33,734 nucleotides of DNA, from NCBI GenBank assembly GCA_022361295.1, contig JAKSBD010000174.1:1-33734 (forward strand). The letters are read 5' to 3'. Each line of letters starts with the position of its first letter. The stretch's first letter is position 1. Shown here one piece after another: positions 27,229 through 33,734 of the stretch. Source of the DNA: Bacteroidales bacterium (lineage in GTDB: Bacteria > Bacteroidota > Bacteroidia > Bacteroidales > Marinilabiliaceae). Position numbers and translations under genes: made by a program. The notes beneath the pieces are model-generated. The model made no database searches. It had not been told where the DNA came from and saw only the letters and a list, made by a program, of their open reading frames with translations.

Positions 27229-27326
27229 ATGTTGGATCAAAAATATACGGATGTCATCTTTCATTCATCAAGCTAAATAAAGATCACATCCGTTAACTTC
27301 CTATAGTCAGATTTTAATTAATTGAG

Positions 27327-27334
27327 TATCTTTG
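27327..27334 (+). promoter_or_regulatory. -7 box for lepA
   Basis: TATCTTTG followed by CAG is an exact TAnnTTTG match, 50 bp upstream of the lepA ATG. A matching -33 TTTG is not obvious. Confidence 0.5.
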
Positions 27335-27383
27335 CAGTCCTTGTCAACCGATAGATAAGTTAATTGATTGAAAGTAATTGTAG

Positions 27384-29171
27384 ATGAAGAATATACGTAA
27401 TTTTTGCATTATTGCTCATATCGACCATGGAAAAAGCACCCTGGCTGACCGTTTGTTAGAATTCACCAAAACAGTTTCTGACAAAGACTTACAGGCACAG
27501 GTATTGGATGATATGGATCTGGAGCGCGAGCGTGGAATTACCATCAAGAGTCACGCCATCCAGATGGATTATGAGTTTGAGGGTGAAAAATATGTTTTGA
27601 ACCTGATTGATACACCGGGACACGTTGACTTTTCGTATGAAGTATCGCGTTCTATTGCCGCCTGTGAGGGTGCACTATTAATTGTTGATGCCACACAGGG
27701 TATTCAGGCTCAAACAATCTCCAATCTATATCAGGCCATTGAAAATGACTTGACCATTATTCCGGTATTGAATAAAATGGACTTGCCCAATGCTATGCCT
27801 GAAGAAGTGGAAGACCAGATTATTGACCTTATTGGTTGTGATCGGGAAGAAATTATCCGTGCCAGTGGTAAAACCGGCGAAGGTGTTAATGATATATTAG
27901 CTGCACTGATTAACAGGGTACCGGCACCTGAAGGCGACACAGAAGGACCGTTGCAATGTTTGATTTTCGACTCGGTATTTAACTCATTCCGAGGCATTAT
28001 TGCCTACTTTAAAGTGGTGAATGGCAGCATTAAAAAAGGTGATCATGTTAAGTTCTTCAACACCGCAAAGGAATACTACGCCGATGAAGTAGGTGTACTT
28101 CGTTTGGACATGGAGCCCCGCAAAGAGCTGAAAACAGGCGATGTGGGTTACATTATATCGGGTATCAAAACCAGTAAAGAGGTGAAGGTTGGTGATACAA
28201 TCACGCATGTAAAAGGTGGTTGTGCAGAAGCAATTGGTGGTTTTGAGGAAGTAAAGCCAATGGTATTTGCCGGTGTTTACCCAATTGATGCAGAGGATTA
28301 CGAAGATCTTCGCGCAGCAATGGAAAAACTGCAGTTGAACGATGCCTCATTGACCTACGAGCCTGAATCATCTGCAGCACTAGGATTTGGTTTCCGATGT
28401 GGATTCCTGGGCTTATTGCACATGGAGATTATACAGGAACGTCTGGATCGTGAATTTGACATGGCTGTTATTACAACTGTTCCTAACGTGCCATATGTGG
28501 CACACACTAAAAAGGGTGAAACCATTGATGTCCATACTCCATCAGAATTACCTGAACCAACCATTTTAGATGTGGTTGAGGAACCATATATCAGAGCATC
28601 GGTTATTACCAAGTCGGAATACATTGGTCAGATTATGACCCTTTGCCTTGGTAAGCGCGGTACATTAATGAAGCAGCATTACTTGACTGCTGACCGTGTG
28701 GATCTGGAATTTGAATTGCCGTTGGCCGAGATTGTATTTGACTTTTACGATAAGTTAAAGAGTATATCAAAAGGTTATGCCTCCTTTGACTACCATCCTA
28801 TTGAATTCAGAGCGGCAAAATTAGTTCGTTTGGATATTCTTTTAAATGGTGAAAGTGTTGATGCTTTATCATCGTTAATTCACTTTGATAATGCACAAAC
28901 ATTTGGTCGTCGTATGTGTGAAAAGCTTAAGGAACTGATACCTCGTCAGCAGTTTGACATTGCTATTCAGGCGGCTGTGGGCGCTAAGGTTATTGCCCGC
29001 GAAACAGTTAAGGCGGTTCGTAAAGATGTGACAGCCAAGTGTTATGGTGGTGATATCTCTCGTAAGCGTAAACTTTTGGAGAAACAGAAAAAAGGTAAGA
29101 AACGTATGAAGCAGGTTGGTAATGTAGAGGTACCACAAAAAGCCTTCTTAGCGGTTCTTAAACTAGACTAG
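27384..29171 (+). CDS. lepA: Elongation factor 4 (LepA)
   Basis: LepA is a ribosome-associated GTPase linked to ribosome biogenesis, initiation and relief of stalled translation. The 595 residues match the family length. The G domain shows [53 protein letters not shown] and VLNKMDLP. The LepA-specific C-terminus is present ([45 protein letters not shown]). It is a single gene with its own promoter-like box and terminator. Confidence 0.98.
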   Translation: MKNIRNFCIIAHIDHGKSTLADRLLEFTKTVSDKDLQAQVLDDMDLERERGITIKSHAIQMDYEFEGEKYVLNLIDTPGHVDFSYEVSRSIAACEGALLIVDATQGIQAQTISNLYQAIENDLTIIPVLNKMDLPNAMPEEVEDQIIDLIGCDREEIIRASGKTGEGVNDILAALINRVPAPEGDTEGPLQCLIFDSVFNSFRGIIAYFKVVNGSIKKGDHVKFFNTAKEYYADEVGVLRLDMEPRKELKTGDVGYIISGIKTSKEVKVGDTITHVKGGCAEAIGGFEEVKPMVFAGVYPIDAEDYEDLRAAMEKLQLNDASLTYEPESSAALGFGFRCGFLGLLHMEIIQERLDREFDMAVITTVPNVPYVAHTKKGETIDVHTPSELPEPTILDVVEEPYIRASVITKSEYIGQIMTLCLGKRGTLMKQHYLTADRVDLEFELPLAEIVFDFYDKLKSISKGYASFDYHPIEFRAAKLVRLDILLNGESVDALSSLIHFDNAQTFGRRMCEKLKELIPRQQFDIAIQAAVGAKVIARETVKAVRKDVTAKCYGGDISRKRKLLEKQKKGKKRMKQVGNVEVPQKAFLAVLKLD

Positions 29172-29208
29172 TATAAATTGATCCCTGTTGGGATGTGGAA
29201 ATAACTCG

Positions 29209-29246
29209 GGCTCGTCAAACTTTTGTTTGGCGGGCTTTTATTTTTT
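29209..29246 (+). terminator. Terminator after lepA
   Basis: GGCTCGTCAAAC-TTTT-GTTTGGCGGGCT pairs over about 11 bp with two G-T pairs, followed by TTTATTTTTT. A smaller hairpin ATCCC-TGTT-GGGAT (29181-29194) precedes it. Confidence 0.85.
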
Positions 29247-30177
29247 ATACGAACTAAGCCAATATCAACAAACACGAAGATTATAAATCAGTATAGCCGA
29301 TAACTCACCCCTCGGCATATTCTTTATTAATTTAACGGATAAGAAAGAGTAGAAACGACACATGAAGCTTTTGCTTAAACGATCATGGCTTCACAATCAA
29401 TACGAGACCGACAATCATTTATATAGCGTCGTATTCAATAAGAAACAAGATCCTTGTTTGCACATGAAGCAAGTGTTATTTTAGAGCCTGCCCACCCTCC
29501 TACTTAATATCTTTTCGTATCTATTCATATCATACTAGTATCTATCTTTCTATTAACTACATCTGTTTTTATTATTACTTAATCTTCTCTTTATGTCATC
29601 TATTCTTTTTTCATATGGTATGTTTCTTACCTATATTATTGGCTTCTATTTTTAATATGTATCTCTGCATTTATTATATAGATAAGTACTTCTAAGACTT
29701 AGATATATATTTATTGCATTTAGCAGTTAATTGTATCGGTCAGACATTTACTATTACAACTTATCTTACATTATTTAATCAAATATATAGCTCCTGTAAT
29801 TATTTATACAGCGCTGTTAACTATACAGATGGAGCAAATTGTATAAGCTGATAAGAATTGTATATATAAAACAGAAAGCTAATGCCACAAACAGGATACA
29901 CAAGCTCTTATTGAGCTGTTCTATACCTTGTTGCATTAGCTATAAACCTTGTACTGAGCAATTATTGCACAAAGAACAAATGGTTGGAGTTAGTAAAAGG
30001 AAAGCCTGTGAAGTACATGCTACAAACTGAAACCGGAAAAATACTAAGGGTATTAAACCCGCAATATGCATTAGAAAATCTATTACACATTGAAATTACT
30101 TCAAAACAAGTCACTTTGTTGTTTCATTGCACTTTCAATGTTCATGACGACATTCTAATACATAATCCGGGTTAAAA
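29247..30177. other. Gene-poor AT-rich region between lepA and aqpZ
   Basis: The track ORFs here (63 aa each) and a 40-codon ORF at 29362 (MKLLLKRSWLHNQYE...) show no family features and weak start contexts. About 29490-29640 is strikingly poor in G on the plus strand. A large hairpin lies at 29877-29941. The region looks like decayed or non-coding accessory DNA. Confidence 0.6.
29877..29941. repeat. Long imperfect hairpin (65 nt)
   Basis: AGCTAATGC (29877-29885) pairs with GCATTAGCT (29933-29941), 9 bp perfect. Further in, ACAA pairs with TTGT and a partly paired internal region follows. The tip is AGCTC-TTATT-GAGCT (29903-29917). It could be a mobile-element relic or an RNA hairpin. Confidence 0.6.
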
Positions 30178-30301
30178 GGGACTGTCTCAAAAGTCAGAAA
30201 CATTTACCTGCGAGTTAGAAGACGTAAGTATTTATTTTTACGTTTTACAATTTACAAAATGAAAGTTTCATATTAGATTAAAATACTATTGAGACAGCAC
30301 C
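30178..30301. mobile_element. 124-bp MITE-like element with CTGTCTCAA ends
   Basis: The left end GGGACTGTCTCAAAAGTCAG and the reverse complement of the right end, GGTGCTGTCTCAATAGTA, share CTGTCTCAA and AGT, giving imperfect terminal inverted repeats. GGG(A/G)CTGTCTCAAAAG ends are known from some insertion sequences in this phylum. No transposase fits in 124 bp. Inside is ACGTAA-N10-TTACGT. I see no clear target duplication. Confidence 0.5.
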
Positions 30302-30364
30302 TGCTGAAAGATCATACCAATAGTCTGCTATTGGCGCTTAACCGTTTTATAAATTGGTGAAATC

Positions 30365-31051
30365 TTATTCATCGTCAGGGGATAGAAACTTATAAACAAT
30401 ACCCGCTATAAGAGCACCGATAACAGGTGCTACCCAAAACAGCCATAATTGGCTCATAAACTCGCCTCCGGCAAATAAAGCCTGACTGGTGCTTCGGGCA
30501 GGGTTAACAGACGTATTTGTAACAGGAATACTAATGAGATGTATTAGTGTAAGACCTAATCCTATGGCTATGCCGGCAAAGCCCTTAGGGGCTTTTGAAT
30601 GAGTTGAACCAAGTATAATAATCAGGAACATAAATGTCATGGCAATTTCGCAAACCAAAGCAGCTACCAATCCATATCCATCTGGTGACTGGTCATTAAA
30701 TCCATTTGCAGCAAATCCCCCCACCTCAAACCCGGGCTTTCCGGTAGCAATAAGGTAAATGACAGTAGCACCGGTTATGGCACCCAACACTTGTGAAATA
30801 ATGTAAGGAACAATATCCTTAGCTTCGAAACGTCCTCCGGCCCACAATCCAATAGTGACAGCAGGATTTAAATGACATCCTGAAATATGGCCAATAGCGT
30901 AAGCCATGGTTAAAACAGTTAATCCAAAGGCTATGGATACACCTACAAAGCCTATCCCTAATTCAGGATATGCTGCAGCAAATACTGCGCTACCACAACC
31001 GCCTAAGACCAACCAAAGGGTTCCAAAAAACTCAGCAACTAATTTTTTCAT
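30365..31051 (-). CDS. aqpZ: Aquaporin Z
   Basis: AqpZ is the bacterial inner-membrane water channel. The 228-residue protein has six hydrophobic segments and two NPA half-helices, HLNPAVTIG (NPA 62-64) and TSVNPARS (NPA 183-185). The selectivity-filter residues expected for a water channel are Phe42, His171, Thr180 and Arg186, rather than the glycerol-facilitator set. It is monocistronic. Upstream on its strand lie a small GTGGT-GATAT-ACCAC hairpin (about 31093-31107) and copy B of a diverged intergenic repeat. Downstream is CCAATAG-TCTG-CTATTGG (about 30317-30334), too short in T-run to call a terminator. Confidence 0.96.
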   Translation of the reverse strand: MKKLVAEFFGTLWLVLGGCGSAVFAAAYPELGIGFVGVSIAFGLTVLTMAYAIGHISGCHLNPAVTIGLWAGGRFEAKDIVPYIISQVLGAITGATVIYLIATGKPGFEVGGFAANGFNDQSPDGYGLVAALVCEIAMTFMFLIIILGSTHSKAPKGFAGIAIGLGLTLIHLISIPVTNTSVNPARSTSQALFAGGEFMSQLWLFWVAPVIGALIAGIVYKFLSPDDE

Positions 31052-31167
31052 CTCATTAAAGTTTTAGGTTAAAAATAATCCAGTGCATAACTGAGGTGGT
31101 GATATACCACTATTACTCATTACGAGAAACAAATCTCACAGCCTGTTGCACCTAAGTAAAATTTATG

Positions 31168-31310
31168 TTCGGTTATTCAATAGATCGTCAGACCATTAGA
31201 CTGATTTACACCTTGCTTAAAACCAGTTTTTTAAATCAAACAAGCAAAACAACTGAAGTATCTACTTATCAATTTATTACAAAAACCGAACGAACTATTA
31301 GTTATTAATA
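31168..31310. repeat. Diverged intergenic repeat, copy B
   Basis: TTCGGTTATTCAATAGATCG and the downstream words GCTTAAAACCA, CAAACAAG, ATCTA, TCAATT, TTACAAAAA and CTATT follow the same order as copy A at 20783-21034, without the roughly 100-base central insertion. The 31052-31386 gap between aqpZ and the aspA terminator holds nothing else I can identify. Confidence 0.75.
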
Positions 31311-31381
31311 TTGATGAATAAATGTAGGGTGATATTTTGTATATGTCCAGTTGATAATACTATTTACAGCAGACAAAACAT

Positions 31382-31414
31382 AAAAAAAGCGGATGTAATA
31401 TCTAACATCCGCTT
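31382..31414 (-). terminator. Terminator after aspA
   Basis: On the minus strand AAGCGGATGT-TAGATATT-ACATCCGCTT is a perfect 10-bp stem followed by TTTTTA. It begins 22 bp after the aspA stop codon. Confidence 0.9.
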
Positions 31415-31436
31415 AAACAATTAACTAGTCAAGTAC

Positions 31437-32843
31437 TTATTGGCATGTTCTTTTAGCCGGGCCAATCATATTTTCCGGCTTTAATATTTCTTTTAACTGC
31501 TCTTCAGAAAGGATTCCTTCCTCCAAAACAATTTCATATACTCCTTTTCCGGTTTTTAAGGCTTCTTTGGCAATGCGTGTGCTGTTTTTGTAACCAATAT
31601 GCGGGTTAAGAGCTGTGACAATACCAATGCTCTTTAAAACCATATTTTCACATATATCTTCGTTGGCAGTAATACCATCAATACACTTGGTGCGAAGCGT
31701 ATCCATACCTCGCATTAAAAACTGCATTGATTCAAGTATACTGTGACACAATACCGGCTCCATCACATTTAACTGTAACTGTCCTGCTTCAGCAGCAAAT
31801 GTTACTGTCAGATCATTACCTATTACCTTGAAGCAAATCTGGTTCATTACCTCCGGGATAACAGGATTAACCTTACCCGGCATAATAGATGAACCTGGCT
31901 GCATAGCAGGAAGATTTATCTCATTAAATCCTGCACGCGGGCCAGATGATAAGATACGAAGGTCGTTACATATCTTCGAAATTTTAACAGACATACGCTT
32001 TAAGGCCGAAGAATAGATAACATATGAACCTGTATCCGGGGTTGCTTCCACAAGGTCGCTGGCTAATACAATCGGGTAACCGGTAATATCACACAGGTGC
32101 TTAACACAAGCCTCTGAATAGCCTTCAACCGAGTTAATACCGGTACCAATGGCAGTGGCTCCCATGTTTACTTCGCGAAACAGGTTAGCATTTTGTGTTA
32201 ATCTCTCAATTTCCTCTGTTAAAGTAATGGCAAAGGCACAAAACTCCTGACCTAATGTCATCGGCACAGCATCCTGCAGCTGTGTGCGCCCCATTTTAAT
32301 AATGTCTGCAAACTCATTGCCCTTCTTTTTAAAGGCATCAACCAACAGCTGAAGGTGCTCAATTAAGATGTAATTCATCTTTATTAAGGACAATTTAATT
32401 GCTGTTGGATAGGCGTCATTTGTTGATTGCGATAAGTTTACAATATCATTTGGTGAGCAATGCTCATACTGCCCTCTTTCGTATCCCATCAACTCCAGTG
32501 CCCGATTGGCAATAACCTCATTGGCATTCATGTTGGTACTTGTTCCCGCACCCCCCTGAATCATATCAATGGGGAATTCTTTGTCGAACTTACCATCCAT
32601 TACCTCTTTACAGGCCTGAACGACTGCATTTTTTACTTTATCATCAACCAAACCCATATCGTGATTGGCTTTGATAGCAGCCATTTTCACCACTCCCAGA
32701 GCCCAGATAAAATGACGATATTGGCTCAAGCGAGCAGTAGATATATTAAAATTTTCAACCGCACGTTGAGTTTGTACTCCATAATAAGCATTAACGGGTA
32801 CTTGCAATTCTCCTATTAAATCGCTTTCAATACGTGTTGCCAT
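31437..32843 (-). CDS. aspA: Aspartate ammonia-lyase AspA
   Basis: AspA converts L-aspartate to fumarate and ammonia, feeding fumarate to the TCA cycle or anaerobic respiration. The 468 residues fit the class II fumarase/aspartase family: RIESDLIGELQVPVNAYYGVQTQRAVENF, GGAGTSTNMNANEVIANRALELMG, SQSTNDAYPTAIKLS, GRTQLQDAVPMTLGQE, and the flexible-loop signature GSSIMPGKVNPVIPEVMNQI. Aspartase is preferred over fumarase because of the N-terminal pattern and the LQDAVPMTLGQEF segment. It is monocistronic with its own terminator. A structured region lies upstream. Confidence 0.95.
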   Translation of the reverse strand: MATRIESDLIGELQVPVNAYYGVQTQRAVENFNISTARLSQYRHFIWALGVVKMAAIKANHDMGLVDDKVKNAVVQACKEVMDGKFDKEFPIDMIQGGAGTSTNMNANEVIANRALELMGYERGQYEHCSPNDIVNLSQSTNDAYPTAIKLSLIKMNYILIEHLQLLVDAFKKKGNEFADIIKMGRTQLQDAVPMTLGQEFCAFAITLTEEIERLTQNANLFREVNMGATAIGTGINSVEGYSEACVKHLCDITGYPIVLASDLVEATPDTGSYVIYSSALKRMSVKISKICNDLRILSSGPRAGFNEINLPAMQPGSSIMPGKVNPVIPEVMNQICFKVIGNDLTVTFAAEAGQLQLNVMEPVLCHSILESMQFLMRGMDTLRTKCIDGITANEDICENMVLKSIGIVTALNPHIGYKNSTRIAKEALKTGKGVYEIVLEEGILSEEQLKEILKPENMIGPAKRTCQ

Positions 32844-32918
32844 AATTCGTTATTTTTAGTTATGTGAATGCAAATGTTGATGTTTTAAAAATTCAAAAAC
32901 ATGTCATTCGTCATCTAA

Positions 32919-33122
32919 AAAAAAGGGGCTATACGTGGCTGAATTCAGTTTATCAGCACGCATGCCCCTCTTTTGATAAAGTCTATGAATAATCATTGAC
33001 TTTTTATTGAACAATGATTCAAATCAGAACATCTGGTTACGATTTGTAAGTAGAGGTTTTTTGCGCTTTTAAAGGAATTTAACCCTTTTTATGTCGCACA
33101 ACATCAGGCATCGCTTACAAAT
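32919..33122 (-). ncRNA. Candidate structured RNA or leader upstream of aspA, ending in a terminator-like hairpin
   Basis: On the minus strand GGGGC-AT-CGTG-CTGA pairs with TCAG-CACG-AT-GCCCC (32925-32968), a bulged stem of about 15 bp with a 10-base loop, followed by eight T residues. This is a good minus-strand terminator, yet no gene ends there. Upstream, ATTTGTAAG and CTTACAAAT (33042-33050 and 33114-33122) form a perfect 9-bp closing pair around an AAAGG...CCTTT hairpin. It could be a small RNA or an aspA attenuator. No known RNA family is recognised. Confidence 0.28.
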
Positions 33123-33166
33123 TACTTTTAGGTTTGGAAGATGATTGTAGTGTTGCTAATATTAGA

Positions 33167-33452
33167 AGCACAGATGACAGGGATTGACATGGAAATAGAT
33201 TAAACCACAGATGACACGGATTACACGGAAATAGATAAAACCACAGATGACACGGATTGACACAGAAATAGATGAAACCACAGATTACACGGATTGCACG
33301 GAAATAGATTAAACCACAGATTGCACGGATTACATGGAAATAATTAAAACCACAGATTACACAGATTGACACAGAAATAGATGAAACCACTGATTACAGG
33401 GATTACACGGAATAGATAAAAGCACAGATTGAACGGACTATACGGAGATTAA
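33167..33452. repeat. Array of eight 36-37 bp CACAGATTACACGGATT repeats
   Basis: About eight imperfect head-to-tail units read like ACCACAGATTACACGGATTG then CACGGAAATAGATTAA. Units differ mainly by swaps such as GATGACACGG / GATTGCACGG and CACGGA / CACAGA. There are no unique spacers, so it is not a CRISPR array. The 91-aa minus-strand track ORF over it is only a translation of the repeat. Confidence 0.9.
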
Positions 33453-33566
33453 TTGTTAAAGTGTCGAACCGTTAAAGTGTTGAATCGTTAAATCGTCGAA
33501 CTGCTTAATGGTTTATGGTCTAATCGTAAATCGTAAATCGTAAATCATAAATCGTAAATCATAAAT
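33453..33566. repeat. 16-mer (GTTAAAGTGTCGAACC) and 7-mer (CGTAAAT) repeats
   Basis: From 33453, GTTAAAGTGTCGAACC, GTTAAAGTGTTGAATC and GTTAAATCGTCGAACTG repeat at 16-17 bases and then decay. At 33525-33566 six 7-base units CGTAAAT or CATAAAT follow without interruption. The two repeat types abut the 36-bp array on the left and a terminator on the right. Confidence 0.85.
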
Positions 33567-33569
33567 CAA

Positions 33570-33616
33570 AAAAGGTACCTGTAACAAGGTTTAACACCAG
33601 GTTACAGATACCTTTT
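33570..33616 (-). terminator. Terminator for the gene at the right edge
   Basis: AAAAGGTACCTGTAAC (33570-33585) pairs with GTTACAGATACCTTTT (33601-33616) over 15 of 16 bases. On the minus strand it is followed by T residues and lies 19 bp after the partial gene's stop codon. Confidence 0.8.
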
Positions 33617-33634
33617 ATCAGTCTAATAAACTAC

Positions 33635-33734
33635 TTAGTTTACTTTTTTAGAATACCATTGGTATGTTGTAACAAAGTGAGAACCGTTTCCTACCCGACC
33701 AAACTTTGTAATCTGATCCTGTATTGAAGCTTCA
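33635..33734 (-). CDS. C-terminal fragment of an unrecognised protein, cut by window edge
   Basis: Reading in from the right edge, the minus strand encodes 32 residues ending EASIQDQITKFGRVGNGSHFVTTYQWYSKKVN and a TAA stop. The frame is chosen because it alone runs open to the edge and ends just before a strong terminator. The fragment is too short to assign a family. Confidence 0.5.
   Translation of the reverse strand, partial: EASIQDQITKFGRVGNGSHFVTTYQWYSKKVN

Noticed and set aside
29362-29484. 40-codon ORF MKLLLKRSWLHNQYE...
   Set aside because: Short, no ribosome binding site or family pattern, lies in decayed AT-rich DNA.
29839-30175. Two overlapping 63-aa ORFs
   Set aside because: Weak starts (one is TTG), overlap with a large hairpin, no recognisable domain.
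30317-30334. CCAATAG-TCTG-CTATTGG as aqpZ terminator
   Set aside because: Stem is only 7 bp, AT-rich and lacks a following T-run on the minus strand.
33115-33390. 91-aa minus-strand ORF with repeated CHLWFxLFPC-like peptides
   Set aside because: It is a translation of the 36-bp DNA repeats; indels of one base between units break any lasting frame and no gene context supports it.
33167-33452. Possible CRISPR array
   Set aside because: Units are contiguous and all similar; there are no unique spacers and no cas genes.

Overview
The window reads as a core chromosomal segment of a Bacteroidota bacterium, most likely class Bacteroidia (a Marinilabiliales- or Bacteroidales-like lineage). The evidence is an LpxC-FabZ fusion gene, a sufB-C-D-S-E-DUF59 cluster, the order sigma-54 regulator / LptE / TPR protein / SecG / GroES / GroEL, and several -7 boxes of the Bacteroidota type TAnnTTTG. 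Base composition is moderately AT-rich. I see no rRNA, tRNA, phage, CRISPR array or intact transposase.

Layout: 1-1445 (-) is the N-terminal half of a large FAD-linked dehydrogenase cut by the window edge. 1521-1961 (+) is a group III truncated haemoglobin. 2254-8235 (+) is a complete SUF iron-sulfur assembly operon ending in a clear terminator. 8460-9838 (+) holds a small membrane protein coupled to the [4Fe-4S] enzyme QueG. 9947-14741 (-) holds an HD phosphohydrolase followed by lpxD, lpxC-fabZ and lpxA (lipid A synthesis). 14984-19699 (+) is rimP-nusA-infB. 19973-20728 (-) is kdsB (CMP-KDO synthesis). 21202-24280 (+) is a sigma-54 activator, LptE-like lipoprotein, TPR protein and SecG. 25152-27170 (+) is groES-groEL, 27384-29171 (+) is lepA, 30365-31051 (-) is aqpZ and 31437-32843 (-) is aspA. 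The last 100 bases (-) are the C-terminus of an unrecognised gene.

The genes fit three themes: Fe-S biogenesis with one Fe-S client (QueG); outer-membrane lipid construction (LpxD, LpxC-FabZ, LpxA, KdsB, LptE); and translation, secretion and folding (RimP, NusA, IF-2, SecG, GroESL, LepA).

The unusual content lies between genes. Many gaps carry short word-like repeats of different families, several folding into hairpins. There is a 50-bp exact duplicated element with 9-bp terminal inverted repeats in one copy. A diverged repeat occurs at 20.8 kb and 31.2 kb, and the 20.8-kb copy contains that 50-bp element. Other repeats are an 11-nt periodic tract with a 23-bp perfect palindrome before groES, an array of 36-37 bp units followed by 16-mer and 7-mer repeats near the right end, and a 124-bp MITE-like element. 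A terminator-like hairpin in the rimP leader, a cluster of TGTCA words before groES and a structured region upstream of aspA are the best regulatory or RNA candidates. I do not see a multi-gene novel system.
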